A DNA stretch of 64,000 nt, from contig CAJNDS010000802.1 of NCBI GenBank assembly GCA_905221605.1, positions 1 to 64,000 on the forward strand, read 5' to 3'. A program made the position numbers and the translations under genes. A model generated the notes under the pieces. That model made no database searches. It worked only from the letters and a program-made list of their open reading frames with translations, and was not told the DNA's origin. The stretch is from Symbiodinium natans. Lineage: Eukaryota; Sar; Dinophyceae; Suessiales; Symbiodiniaceae. Below are positions 1 to 10,835 of the stretch, one piece after another. Each line of letters opens with the position of its first letter. Position 1 is the stretch's first letter.

Positions 1-620
1 TTCATCAAATTCATTCACATCTCCATACATTCCAATTATGAAAACCTACAATTGATCCATCGTACAAGACGCACGCCAAACAGATACACACATCCCCCTT
101 CCCGATTTATAGATCTTCCCCCTTCCCGATTTATAGATCTTTACTCCTCGAATTATTATCTAATATCCAGAATTTATATAGATTATTTATCTCGTGAACA
201 ATCTCAAAATATTCAGAATCCCATATCCATAATTTCATCATTTGCCTAGCCCGAATGAAATATCGAAAGAAAATCCTTATCTTACATGAGAAATTAGTGT
301 AATATGCAAAATCTTACATTCGAAAGAAACTATTTAATTCGTGAAAAATATCGAAAGATATAGAATCGTAATAATTCGTTCGTCCAATCTCGTTTATGAT
401 ATCATAACATGTAGAGCCCAATGCCCACAACAACTCATTGCCGCTATCTCGTATATGATCAAATAGACGATGGTTTGTTCATAACAATCTTCGGATCAGA
501 TTGCCCAAATCGCGATCGGTCTCGCCGCCGAACTTCCAAAAACAGCTTTTCGGGTACTTGTTGACAGCTTTTCTGATCCAAATTCATTGTTTTTTCATCT
601 CTTGACAAAAAGTGAAGACA
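1..620. other. AT-rich block of different composition
   Basis: This block is clearly richer in A and T than the remaining 63 kb and has no convincing coding frame. The motif TCGAAAGA recurs near 265, 320 and 351, and a 24-bp direct repeat lies inside it. Composition changes at about 600-620. It could be an AT-rich intergenic island, a foreign insertion or an assembly junction. The sequence alone does not decide between these. Confidence 0.6.
94..141. repeat. 24-bp direct repeat, two exact copies
   Basis: Two adjacent identical units occupy 94-117 and 118-141. Each runs from a CCCCCTTCCC tract to AGATCTT. The repeat lies inside the AT-rich block. Confidence 0.9.
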
Positions 621-940
621 ATTCAATGCTTTTGGCTTTCTGAATGTTTTCGTATGTTGAACATGTTGAACTCATCATTTACACACCCCATGGTTGAATG
701 GCAAGGACCTGTTTTGAGAAGTTCAAGCCAACGTGGACTCATGCTGGGGATCTCACCTCATGATTCGTGGCAAAAAAGCAAGGTTTTCAATGCCTCCTCT
801 TTCTGGATTGAGAATACCGCGAACGCCAGCAAAGTAGCAGATAAATGACAGACCGGATTTCCGGTTGCATCCGCTACTGATGGGCCGATCTTGTATCGGC
901 CCTGGCGGCTCGGAGTCAGGCGGCCAGTTCAGTTCAATGA

Positions 941-1840
941 CTAGGCGATAATACAGCCACCCGCAATTCCGGCAGCGGGCTGCATTGGCTCCAGGGCTGG
1001 AAGGGGTGCGGCCACTTGGGTCCGAAGGTTCTGCAGGATGTCATTCCATGATGCGGGGGCGAAGCCAATGAACTCCGCCGGAGCCACAGTGCAGTGGCAG
1101 TCGTCGTACATCTCTGCAGCCGACAGCAGCCACCTCTCGGGTTCGCCTCCAATCCTTTCGTGCAACAAGGGCAGGGTGCCATGGCCTTCATGGGGACAGG
1201 GCTCGTGGCGGCCCGCAATCGCCTGGAACTCCGCCTTTGGCGGAAAAAAATCCTCCTCCACACGCACAAAGGTAGCACGCAGATATCTGCCATTGGAGAG
1301 GACAGCGATGACATCTCCTGGATAGTAGCGCTTTGACTTTGACTTGTCAGCACATGGGACCTGCAAATAAGGCCCCGTACAGCACATGGGAATTGCAGGG
1401 ACCACCCGGTATATGTGATGGGATTCCCCACTGTACGCTCGCAAGACCGCTTCCTTCGCGCAAACACCGATGCATAGCATCAGAAAGACAATGCCAACAA
1501 CTATTGGAGCAGCCGGGTCACCTTCACCATCACGGTCATAATGGTGGATGTATGAAGCGGCTGCAACGAAGCAGTTGGCAACCAACACAGTGTGGAGAGC
1601 AGTCATGGCTGGGATGCCATGCCGGAATTTTTGGGCCACTGGAAGACGGACACACCGGGAAAACCCAAGAGTACCTGTCACTACCAACCAATGAAGTAAA
1701 GTCTTGAGTATACTGGCATTCATTGGGGCTGATTGGTCAATCACGAAATCCATGTTGCTCAAGTGATCACATTCGCTGCTGGCTATCTGCCTGGCATTCC
1801 GCCCGCACCCCCTAAGGCCCTTAGTCCGGGCCTTCTGCAA
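941..1840 (-). CDS. Uncharacterised membrane protein, 299-codon single ORF
   Basis: I do not recognise the family. The open frame has three hydrophobic stretches of membrane-spanning length at about residues 43-60, 76-97 and 110-134. A longer soluble part follows, with Cys/His-containing segments (about 149-163 and 213-250) and a beta-rich stretch around YYPGDVIAVLSNGRYLRATF. The first Met gives 299 residues. Met30 or Met40 would give a shorter N-terminus starting just before the first hydrophobic segment and are equally plausible starts. The frame is long for an intron-rich genome, so it may be a single-exon gene or one large exon. It lies downstream of the AIM24-like gene on the same strand, about 170 bp from its stop. 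Function unknown. Confidence 0.6.
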   Translation of the reverse strand: MQKARTKGLRGCGRNARQIASSECDHLSNMDFVIDQSAPMNASILKTLLHWLVVTGTLGFSRCVRLPVAQKFRHGIPAMTALHTVLVANCFVAAASYIHHYDRDGEGDPAAPIVVGIVFLMLCIGVCAKEAVLRAYSGESHHIYRVVPAIPMCCTGPYLQVPCADKSKSKRYYPGDVIAVLSNGRYLRATFVRVEEDFFPPKAEFQAIAGRHEPCPHEGHGTLPLLHERIGGEPERWLLSAAEMYDDCHCTVAPAEFIGFAPASWNDILQNLRTQVAAPLPALEPMQPAAGIAGGCIIA

Positions 1841-2010
1841 TCTTAACGCGCCTCACGCGAACGCTGCTAAAACAAAAAAGAGTGCCCTCTTGTAAGGTTT
1901 GTCCCCTTCCTTACCTAGCTTCGAGAAAGTGCTTTAAAGCAATTTCCAACAACGAGCACGAAGATCAGCGGAAGGGAATACCTTGCACCCATCACTATGT
2001 TTTTTTCTCC

Positions 2011-2841
2011 TCAGAATTCGTCCGATAGCCTCCTCGAGCGCCGACGGGGTTCCAGCTGCGGCTGATCTGAGGCAAATAGTACGGCGAGGAACACGATCAC
2101 GATGACACCGACAAAACAAGCAAAAACGCAGATTCCGAGCAGAGTTCCACCTGGACCGGGTTTGGATTTTTGGGGAACTGTTGACTTTGGCTTGTGCGTT
2201 TGTATCCAAACGGGTCCAGGACCAGTGAAGCTGCACAGGAGGCCTTCCCCACTTGCAAGGCTGCCAAAGATTGAGGATGAAGCCATTCCGACACTATAGC
2301 TAACAGACTCCCCCCATGCAACGAGGTGCCCATTGTCCACTTCTCGGCATTCTCCGGGTTGCAAATCATATCGGACACAAGAACCAAAGCAGCTCATGGC
2401 CAGTTTCCCATGGCCACTGCATCGCATGAGAAAGAAGCCGCTTCCGCTAAAGAGGCCCTGTGACGCACGCTGCACTCGAGTGCTCGTGTCTATCCCAGTT
2501 TCTGCACACAAAAAAGCGCCACTGGTCACCAAGACTGCAGATAGATTCGGACCTGGCAGTTGAACGATCGCAATATCTCCCTGGTCCTCCGGTGCCACCA
2601 GCACTTCGCCAGAACCTCCTTTGCACTGCAGGGTCTGTAAGAAGAAGGATTCGTTGGTCAGCAAGCTCCTGGCCACACCACCAAGAAGCCCACCGAGGCC
2701 ACTGCCTAAACTGGCACAAACTTCGACATTGTGGGTCTTCGACACCAGCGCGTCGCTCTCAGCATTCACGGCGGCCGTGCCTTGGAGCCTCACTCGCAAA
2801 GCAGAGGCACTGGCACCTCGCAGAACTTCGAAGTCGGCCAT
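2011..2841 (-). CDS. AIM24/TIGR00266 (DUF124) family protein with C-terminal membrane anchor
   Basis: The intact 276-residue single-exon frame starts at ATG 2841 and ends with TGA at 2011. Features of the AIM24/TIGR00266 beta-sandwich family are visible: a Gly-rich segment SGLGGLLGGVARSLLTNESF (about 46-66), GEVLVAPEDQGDIAIVQL (78-95), SGAFLCAE (107-114), GSGFFLMRCSGHGKLAMSCF (133-152), GHLVAWGESVSYSV (171-184) and a final GPGPVWIQT. In yeast AIM24 acts in mitochondria; bacterial homologues are poorly characterised. Here a linker rich in Lys and Pro (about 217-231) leads to one hydrophobic segment (about 232-257) and a basic tail ending RRRSRRLSDEF, which suggests tail anchoring. Lack of introns in an intron-rich genome could mean retroposition. 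The family call is firm; the location is inferred. Confidence 0.85.
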   Translation of the reverse strand: MADFEVLRGASASALRVRLQGTAAVNAESDALVSKTHNVEVCASLGSGLGGLLGGVARSLLTNESFFLQTLQCKGGSGEVLVAPEDQGDIAIVQLPGPNLSAVLVTSGAFLCAETGIDTSTRVQRASQGLFSGSGFFLMRCSGHGKLAMSCFGSCVRYDLQPGECREVDNGHLVAWGESVSYSVGMASSSIFGSLASGEGLLCSFTGPGPVWIQTHKPKSTVPQKSKPGPGGTLLGICVFACFVGVIVIVFLAVLFASDQPQLEPRRRSRRLSDEF

Positions 2842-2870
2842 GCCGGGGAAAGGCGCTGTGAGTGTGAGAC

Positions 2871-2910
2871 AATCTAAGACAATCTAAGACAATCTAAGAC
2901 AATCTAAGAC
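2871..2910. repeat. 10-bp tandem repeat upstream of the AIM24-like gene
   Basis: Four exact copies of AATCTAAGAC are followed by a degenerate fifth (ATACCAAGAC, 2911-2920). The array lies 30 bp upstream of the minus-strand ATG at 2841, so it falls in the 5' untranslated or promoter region. Confidence 0.9.
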
Positions 2911-2919
2911 ATACCAAGA

Positions 2920-4540
2920 CACTGTGACACGCCCCCCACCAAAAAAGATCAGATGCTCACGCTCTGAGACGAGTACACTCAGACTTGCCTTCTGCAAGGT
3001 CTGGTTCGCAGGCAGCAGCATCCACAGGTAGCGACCAGCCGCACTCTTCACTTTTCACCCCCCGCACTGGTTCTCTCTGAGTCCAGTCGTGCTTTAAAAG
3101 TTGGCAGTGCCATGTGAGACTGTCTGGTTCGGCTGTGAGTTTTGGCTTAAGGGACCAGATCAGCATGTCAAACACATGTGAGGCAGCATGAATACGTGAA
3201 CTCACAACCTGCACCGTGAGTCTAGGGCCTATGGAGCAGCACAGGCAGCCTTCAAGACATGCCTGGCTCGAGCGGCCATGTTGCCGCTCGTTTTTCAGCT
3301 GAGGCCGCCACCGGAGCTTAGACCTTGAGGCCTTGAGGTAGGAGTATCGAGTTGTGACCACTTCGTCACTACGTTCCCTGTTGCTGCGGTGGTGTTTGGC
3401 GGACACGCCCAAAACCGAAGCCGTATACATACACAGGGCCGTAGGAGTCCTTCAAGAACTCCTGTCAAGAATCCTGCTCGCACCTAAATTCTCAGGCACG
3501 GCTGGCCTCGGCAAAGGAGCATTAAGGTTCTTGGCAAACTGTGAATTTAATGCCCCTGCTTGGGTGTCATGGACATTTCAATGTGGCTAGACCAGGGCCG
3601 TGATTGCGCTAATCAGGATGCAGATTTGTACCGACACTCCCTGTGCACTTGCCTGTTCTTCGCCCGATCCCAGGGCTAAAAGCCTTCAGACATTATCGGA
3701 CCTGTCCGCAAACCAATTTCCATTCCAGGCAGCAGAGGCAGATATTCACGCAGAGGTCACAGAGCCGTCTCAACCTCAGGATGTGCGCGAGGTTTTTTTC
3801 GTTCATGTCCACATGCACACGTCTGGTTCATTCAAGAGGCACGGCTCGACGACGCCAGGTCACCTGAGCCAAGCAAGAATGTCGCCTGTGAGCAGACTAG
3901 ACTGCGTCTGCTGAAAGCCACATGCAAAGAAATGCAAAGTGTGGGCAAACCTTCCCTGCTGGGCTTCCCATGTTGCTAAGGCTTAAGATCCCCACGGCAA
4001 GTTGTCCATCTTCGTCACCATCAGACTCACCCACATGGTCCGTATCCTTGGCTGGGCATCTTGCGCAAAAACGGCTTCTACCCCTCTATCTGCCGATTGT
4101 CTCTAGTAACTCTAGTATCTAAAGTGGTCGGCCCCCAGCACCGCTCAAAGAGCCCTTGCTGTAAGCAGTGTGCAAATGTGTGCAAGCCTTCGGTCGTTTC
4201 AGCATGGGTTTGCAGCAAGTTTGTTCGATGCGCTGGGGGGTGCACATCCCCTTGCGCCAGAATAAGCTTGCATAAGGTTTAAGCGTGTCTTCGTATAGTA
4301 TGCAGCAATGGCCTTGTTTCATGTCAATTAGAACTTCTGTGGGGCAACTTTGGCAAGATGTGACGAGAAGACGATGCTGCATCCGATATACAGATTTACG
4401 TTTTGAAGGGGCCGCCAACGCAGATATATGATTCAGTTGCTCTGAATTTCACAAGAGATTATCGACAGGTCAAAGTTGAAAGTTGAACGTCTCGGGTGTA
4501 GGAGGAGTTTGGAGTGTCAGGGTAGCGTGTTCTAATTGAA
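2920..4540. other. No supportable gene
   Basis: Only short overlapping open frames on both strands, with no family signature, no splice-consistent pair and no repeat of note. It is probably intergenic or intronic. Confidence 0.4.
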
Positions 4541-4575
4541 GCTACCAGTTCTGTTGCTGGAGGCCACAGAGCGGT

Positions 4576-4854
4576 TCAAGCATCCAACCGTTTCTTCCGC
4601 AGCAAGTGCTCTTCTTTAAGCACGTGCAACGAGCAAGTTTGGCCATCTTTAACCTCTGTGTACCCAACAGTGGGCTGGGCTTGGGGGTAATTCCAGAGGT
4701 CTGTGCCCTCAAGATCTGAGCTTCTGGCATATATGATGATCTGTTCCACGTTAGCAAGTCCTGCTGACAATGGTGAGAACCCTTCCAGCATGACAGCACG
4801 GTACTGCCCGGCCCAGCCTTGTTGGAAGGAATTGACAATGTTGTCGTGATCCAA
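4576..4854 (-). CDS. Candidate terminal exon, unknown protein
   Basis: After the acceptor-like GACCAG at 4860-4855 the minus strand opens with LDHDNIVNSFQQG and runs about 90 residues to a stop at 4576. The composition is balanced and protein-like: YARSSDLEGTDLWNYPQ in the middle and a charged end, LHVLKEEHLLRKKRLDA. No family is recognised. The next open stretch upstream on this strand (4916-5212) could belong to the same gene, but no phase-consistent join was found. Confidence 0.4.
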   Translation of the reverse strand: MDHDNIVNSFQQGWAGQYRAVMLEGFSPLSAGLANVEQIIIYARSSDLEGTDLWNYPQAQPTVGYTEVKDGQTCSLHVLKEEHLLRKKRLDA

Positions 4855-4915
4855 CTGGTCACAGGCAGGCCATCGAAACTTCGTGACGTTGAGGAGGATT
4901 TAAACCCATGCCACT

Positions 4916-5212
4916 TCATGCTTGACCTTCTTTGATACAAGTGTTTTTGGAGCTTTTGGCTCGCTCAGAGCGACGCGAAGAAGCTGTCAATTGTGCAACG
5001 TCCGGTTGTTTTTTGTTTGTTGTGGTCTTCTTGCAAATATCCTTGTAGCATGTTGCTTTGTCTGCTGTCCTGTTCATACGCTTAGCTTGTTCTTCAGCAT
5101 GCTTGTGATTGAGTTTAGTCGAAAGCAATCCAAACTTGTAGTCAATCTTGGGTGCAACCATGCACATTAGCTTGTCTTCGTGGCAAGTTTCTTTGTCACC
5201 ATTTGTGTTCAA
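4916..5212 (-). CDS. Lys-rich candidate exon, unknown protein
   Basis: The minus strand is open for 98 codons with a hydrophilic, Lys/Arg/Thr-rich sequence containing KIDYKFGLLSTKLNHKHAEE and SSRRSERAKSSKNTC. The opposite strand reads as Cys- and Phe-rich and is a less likely coding strand. No family is recognised. It lies directly upstream of the candidate exon ending at 4576. Confidence 0.3.
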   Translation of the reverse strand: MNTNGDKETCHEDKLMCMVAPKIDYKFGLLSTKLNHKHAEEQAKRMNRTADKATCYKDICKKTTTNKKQPDVAQLTASSRRSERAKSSKNTCIKEGQA

Positions 5213-5410
5213 GGTTCATCACGGCGTCATTTTCTATCCGCGGATATTTCTCCAGCTGAAACAGATATATCAAATATTACAGTACCTCCGTGAAGGATCG
5301 TCCGGGCCCGCCTCGATTTCATTACCCGGAAATTGGCCGGGTAACATGTTCATGCGCAGGCCCCTATACATTCTGTGGATCAGCTTGTGTGCCAGAGGGC
5401 ACAGAGCAGG

Positions 5411-5720
5411 GCTTAGGGTGAAACTCGCAAATCAGTGCTTAGGGTTAAGGGTCCTCGTTTCCGGAGTCTTCAGGCCTTCCAGTCTTCCAGCTTTCCAGGG
5501 CCTCCAGCCTCAGACTCCAGCTTGCCAGCTTTTTCCAGGGCAGAACTTCCCTGCTTCCTGTCCGCCAAGCCCCAGGTGGGCTAGAGAGCTGGAGCAGGAA
5601 GGCTGGAAGGCTTTTCGACCTTCCAGCCGTCCAGCCTTCCCTTTTCTTTGCTCCTTCCCATACCTCTTCCCTCCAATTTCCAGCCCTCCAACCCTTCAGG
5701 CCTTGACCACCGTGCAGATG
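5411..5720. repeat. Degenerate CCTTCCAG-type repeat with TTAGGG-like words
   Basis: The plus strand repeats variations of CTTCCAGC and CCTTCCAG from about 5458 to 5715. Just before it, GCTTAGGGTG (about 5411) and GCTTAGGGTTAAGGG (about 5437) resemble degenerate telomere-type words. Open frames across this interval (for example GWKLEGRG on the minus strand) come from the low complexity and are not called as genes. Confidence 0.6.
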
Positions 5721-6587
5721 TGAAAGTCGCCGGCTCAGAAAACCATTCCAAACTTCTACAACGTGCATCTGTTGGACTATCGATGCTGTCTTCATGCCAT
5801 GCTGATGCAAGCCTGGCACAGATTCTTCTCATCGTTGTGCAAGCAGCGCCAACCGACCATTCTCATGTAATTTCATGTGTTCTCTTCCATGGTGACATTT
5901 GTCCCCGCCGTCGTTTGCTGGACCTCAAAGCAGTTGAGGTCTGAATTGCTTCACGGTGCTTTGACTTGGCAATTCAGTGTAGGAAATGGAGCCTGCTTGT
6001 ATCTGACTCTACTAGTAATCCCATCGCTTTGCGATTTGCTGGATTCTTCTTGAGTTTAGTGTGAGGCTTCTTGAGCTGCCCCTCTCTTCCTTCTTGCTCG
6101 TTTTGTAACTTCCGCCCTCGCGTCTTCTCACTCCTCTATGAAGTGGCATCTACAGCCGGGATCTCAAGGGGTTGCGGCCCTGCCTTCGAAGGCATAGCCC
6201 GCTGGTCGGAAACAATGTCCGTGGCATTGGTCCTTCCAACACCCCGAGGCCAGACAACCAATTCATGTCAGGGGTTCGTGCTCCATGATCGTTCTTGAGC
6301 CCTCTTGAAACTGCAGTATATGTGTATGGGCGTTCGCAGCATTTCTCGTGTATCAGTCCTTGATGTAGTCCTTGACACGTCGTCCGGAATCTCTGTCAGG
6401 GGAGTTCCTGGCAGTTCAGAGGTCTGGGTACTTCTTGGTGTTGCGCCCCCCAAGTCCGACAGCCCAAGAGGCCGTCCTGAGCCGGGTGTCTGCCCGGGCC
6501 CACTGTGTTGCATGCCTTGAGCTGACTTGCAATTAATCGTTGATCATGTATCTTTTCAGCTCCAAGCGTCTAAGCCGCCCTGGCAAG

Positions 6588-6935
6588 CCCAAGCATTGCG
6601 GCTGAGAGGCTGATGTCCCGTTTGGGGGACCCATCAGAGGGCCTCCCGAGTCGGAATATCCGTAGACCCTACAGTGCCCTACAGACAAGGACCAGCAAAG
6701 AGCCGATCCCGAAGCACGCCTCGAGTTCGCGAGATCCTGCCCGGTGCAGGAAGAGAGAGGGGGAGGGGAGGCGCTCGTGCGGGTACATGTCTCTCTGAAG
6801 TAGGACCCCAAACTCTTTCAATTCACACATCTTTGCCGAGGCGAAAACAAGAGCAGTTGCGCGCACACGGCCCAGCAGTTGGAGGATTGCCTTCCACGAC
6901 AGCCGGCGCTGGAATGCAAACTCGTCGCCTTCGAG
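6588..6935. repeat. Duplicated segment, copy 1
   Basis: This segment matches 7427-7802 over almost its whole length. The best block (about 6688-6790) has only a few differences from copy 2. Read on the minus strand, one end encodes EGDEFAFQRRLSWKA. Its counterpart encodes EGDDLAFQRRLSWKA with synonymous third-base changes (GCA/GCG, TTC/TTT, CAG/CAA), so that frame has probably been under coding constraint. A pyrimidine-rich tract ending ACCGGGCAG could be a splice acceptor. Confidence 0.85.
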
Positions 6936-7426
6936 CAGATGCATCCTATGCTCTGGAGTTCTGGAGTTAGTTTTCCAGGGGCGACCCTCAATCGTCAGGC
7001 TGGCTCGCAATTGTGAATTTTCCTGGGACCGCCCCCCCACGGCTTGAGACTGTGGCAACGGGTGAGGGTCTCTAGAGGTCTGGGTTTCGGGCTCGTCCTT
7101 TGAAGTGAAAGGCTGTGCAGGCCGGGTCCACACAAGGATGCCACTGCTTTGGGATTGAGGGCACTTCGCAAAGATCCAAATCGTGGTTCGGATTTTTGTA
7201 GCCTCAACACGTAAAGGAAGCAGAGGCATTTTTGAAGCAAGTCCATGAGTATAGGACAAAAAGTCTGAGCACTGGCCGCTGGCCTAACGAGCTGCTTGTT
7301 GGCCAGCTCTGCAAGAAAAACTTACTCCAAGGCTGGCCGAAGCTAAACTGGGAGAATCTTGCCAACCGAATACTATGCCACTGCTATATACGAGTTTAGG
7401 GTTCTGGGGCCGGAACATGGGATTCC

Positions 7427-7802
7427 CCAAGCATTGCAGCTGAGAGGCTGATGTCCCGCTTGGGGGACCCATCAGAGGGCCTGTCAAGCCGGCAACCATA
7501 AGCCCTAGAACCCGAAGCACTATGCCGTACGGACAAGGACCAGCAAACAGCCGATCCCGAAGCGCGCCTCGAGTTCGCGAGATCCTGCCCGGTGCAGGAA
7601 GAAAGAGGGGGAGGGGAGGCGCTCGTGCGGGTACATGTCTCCATGCAGCAGGGCGCTCCCATACTTCCACCGAGGCGAAAACAAGAGCAGCTGCGCGCAC
7701 AAGGCACACCGTTTGGGTGCAGATCACTGACTCTAGTGCCACAACCCTGCCGGTTGCCTTCCACGACAGCCGGCGTTGAAACGCAAGATCGTCGCCTTCG
7801 AG
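7427..7802. repeat. Duplicated segment, copy 2
   Basis: Direct repeat of 6588-6935, offset by about 840 bp. Copy 2 merges at its right edge into the coding exon of the minus-strand gene at 7733-8343, so the duplication probably copied part of that gene. Copy 2 has extra bases around 7495-7525 compared with copy 1. Confidence 0.85.
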
Positions 7803-8343
7803 AACTCAGTGAAGCGCGAATCTTCCGGGTTGTGCGTGTCTTGGTCGCCCAGCCTGATGAGCGCTTTCGCAAGCCTGGGCAGCAAGCGTTGACGCTGCGC
7901 AGGCTTTTGCCGCTTTGCCATATTCTGCAAACTCATCAAGGCTTCCTTCACGCATTGCATTCGAAGACGGAGTGACCATGCTGGGATTCGGACTGGGGCG
8001 CTTCACTACAACCTGCTGCAGGTTGCTTGCGGTCCACGTGTGTGTTTTGGAGACTTGCTTTGCAGTTTCATATCTGGGCGAAGCTGGAAACCAGTCTGTG
8101 CTTCTGTACCTAGGGCTCAATGAAGGTCATTGCCTCGGAAACCATCTGGTTGCATGGTGCGGTGTCCATTGGCTCCACAGACCTGACTCCAACTCTGCAC
8201 AGCCCCATCACTGATGCCACAAAGCGTGTATGGCTGTTGCATACAGCATGCTGAACACGCACTTCTTCAATAACCATTTCAGCTTGACTTCTCCTACTTT
8301 CCTGGGCCACACACATTGTCATACCCTGCTGGATGCCTGGCAA
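7733..8343 (-). CDS. Spliced gene of unknown function (two exons resolved, partial)
   Basis: Exon 8301-8134 follows the acceptor GTGGCCCAG and reads ESRRSQAEMVIEEVRVQHAV through SVEPMDTAPCNQMVSE. It ends GAG before a GC donor. Exon 7945 to about 7815 follows GTGAAG and reads EALMSLQNMAKRQKPAQRQR and PRLAKALIRLGDQDTHNPED in the same phase. The result is hydrophilic and helical, with no domain I recognise. Downstream the phase must shift, because in the duplicated segment the conserved frame is EGDDLAFQRRLSWKA, not the direct read-through frame. Start and stop are not located. Confidence 0.55.
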
Positions 8344-8474
8344 TCTCCACCGATCAACTCAAGCATAGGTTCGCTCATTAGTCTGTGCGTGCAGACCACA
8401 AACGCACATCAATCTGCTGACCCGGCCCACCTCCCTGGCATGAAAACTGGAAAGCAAGGGTGTGTATTGCAGTT

Positions 8475-9480
8475 TTACGGTTTTGTCCTGGTCTTGGCTG
8501 CTGAAAACTGACTGCAAGGCTCCACATCACGACAGTCGTAAGCTATGGCACTGTGCGCCGTCAACACTCTTGGCAGGAAGTTCTGTCTGAAATTGGAGAG
8601 GTCATCACAGAGTTGCTGCCAACCTCCCCGGAAAAAAGCTGTGATCCGACACGGCGGGAGGGCCAAGCCGCTACCATTCCGATAAGACAAAGCAGCGCAA
8701 AGGGAATATGACATGTTGCCGAAGCTTGGGCGGCTGCTTTTGATTTGTGTAAAAAAACTGAGCAAGATCTGGCACCAGCAGAAGCTGCTTAGCAGCGTGC
8801 TGTAGGGAAATACAAAGACAGGGACGGTCAGCGTGCTGAACCGCCTCCCGAATTTCCTAGGCACAAGACACCCTAGAATGCCCAGTTGGGTGCCACTGCA
8901 GACTGAGGGGTCGCACCCTGACCACGGGGAGGTCCAGGCGGTCCCAAGGGCGGCCCTGGAGCTCGCGGCGGCCGACCCGGCCCAGAAAGTGCCGGCCCTG
9001 GCCCCAAAGGCCCTGGCCCTGGCCCTGGGAAGCTCAGAGGAAGCGTCGGACTCGACGGCACGCCTTCGGCGTCGTCGCCCGCGCTCTGCCTCAACGCGGC
9101 ACGCGACACAGCGCGCACGCAAAGCTGCGAGACGAAGGGCCCAGGCCTGGGCGACATGGCCGGCGACTGCGATGAGCGGGAGGGCGCTTGACCTGCTGGA
9201 CAAGCAACTGCAATTGTTGGCTTCAAACAACGTCCTGGTCCTAATTGATCGCAGCAACCGTTCCAAGGTTCCGCATTTGTGTCTTTTCATCCTCGGTTGC
9301 CGGCTGCCCATGTGGCTGCCCGCCGCGCTGGCGGAGGCCGAGGCGGCGCCCCGCAAGGAGGCGCCCGCTCGCCGCGACCTGACAGCGAAGGGAAGCGATC
9401 ACTCCTTCATCTTCTTTGCGCCAGCATTTTGTCAGGAGCCGTATCAGCGTAGCGTGACATCACGAGGATGGTTGGACAAT
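8475..9480. other. GC-rich segment open in several frames
   Basis: Long frames exist on both strands here (266 codons plus, 293 codons minus), centred on GC-rich 8930-9190. The translations are Ala/Arg-rich (plus) or Pro/Gly-rich (minus, PGPGPGPLGPGP), as expected from GC-rich repetitive sequence. A minus-strand piece near 8520-8640 (WQQLCDDLSNFRQNF) could be a real exon. I do not assign a gene. Confidence 0.35.
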
Positions 9481-10241
9481 GAGCCTACCACAACAGCATG
9501 TATGCAGAACCATCCAATTGTCAGCGAAGCTGCCCCGTTGCAGCTCCTCTCAGGGAAGCCTCGGGCACGCAAGGATGCAGGCTCTACACTCTACACCGTG
9601 CTCGAAAGGTGTACGCAAACTGGAGGCGTATGAAGGCTTTGTACGATCCGGCTCTGCACTGGCATTGCAACCCTGCTGTCCCATCGTGGAGACTTACTGC
9701 ACTCCCAAGCATCATGAGAATGTCTACAATGAGCAACCTTCCTATTTCCGTCTGTTTGGATGTATCTTGTGCTTACATCTGACAATCTCACCGAGACATC
9801 CGAGACGAACAACATCACACAGCATTGCCAACGCAAATCTAATGCTTCGATACCGATAATGGAAGAGACGCAGCTATTGATTATGACTACGTATTGTGAC
9901 AGTGACAGAACACACGACACACAGATACAGTTAATGTTTGCCTTTATCAATGTATGCGTGTTCCTTCAGACTGTGTTTGGGTTTTGCCGTTTTGCGCCTG
10001 ACTTTTTTGACGCACTATGATACACTGCCGCATGGGGATGAGGCAGGGCAAAGCCGCAACAACACGCATTACGAGTACGACACATAACACCACGTTACGG
10101 ACTTTTCCACTTAGCCAAATGTGCCGACTTGGCGGACGTGGGCTTCGAGCGTTTCATTGTGAATTAATCCATTGCGAGGATTTGATGAATGAGCCGCTAT
10201 AAGTCCAGTACATTTCACGTCCACCATGTCCCTCAAACTAC

Positions 10242-10835
10242 GAAACAGAAGCATGGCGAAAATATGGTCCTAATGTGGTTAATGACGCCGATCCATCCAG
10301 GATGGTTCTTTCTGGGCTTGCCTTGCCCCGCCGCGGCTTCTCATTGTCGTCCACCCCGGCGGCCAACTTCGCGTACCACTCCTGCCACGGTACTAAGGCA
10401 TAAATCAACACAAGCGTCTCCTTCCCCCCTTGAGAGGCAGCGCCGTGCGGTGCCTTTTGGAGCTTGTCCTGGGTGTCCTGCCAGTTTCCTGTTGGGAGAT
10501 TCCGTCCACGCCTCGGAGAGACATCCGAGTGACAATGCCTGACATGCAGCTTCTTGTCTGCAGATACCTGACGGTTGGGTTGGGGTGCCTGTCCTGGGCA
10601 AGCAGCACTAACTATCGTGAATGGAACAGGATGATCGGACTGCTCACAAGCACCACCGGCACACCGCCACACCACATGGTGAAGTCACGAAGTCTGGCGC
10701 CCAGGCTTTGGGGCCAGTTCTGGCGGCAGCGGGGTCTCGAGCTCGGTGGGCACCTCGCAACATCTGGCACCATGCGCATCCTCGAACGTGAGCATGTTTC
10801 CGAAATTGCTGCAGGCTTCGGTTCGCAAGGTTACC
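10242..10835 (-). CDS. Unknown spliced gene (two exon candidates)
   Basis: One minus-strand exon candidate (about 10485-10330) reads DTQDKLQKAPHGAASQGGKE, then LVLIYALVPWQEWYAKLAAG and VDDNEKPRR before a GC donor (CGGG|GC). An upstream stretch (about 10795-10690) reads NMLTFEDAHGARCC and EVPTELETPLPPELAPKPG in another frame. Both look like genuine protein and neither matches a family I know. A plus-strand frame of 146 codons overlaps them but has less convincing composition. The gene would lie just downstream of the one ending at 10942, on the same strand. Confidence 0.45.

Noticed and set aside
8833-9633. 266-codon plus ORF, Ala/Arg-rich
   Set aside because: It lies over GC-rich repetitive sequence that is also open for 293 codons on the minus strand, with no domain in either.
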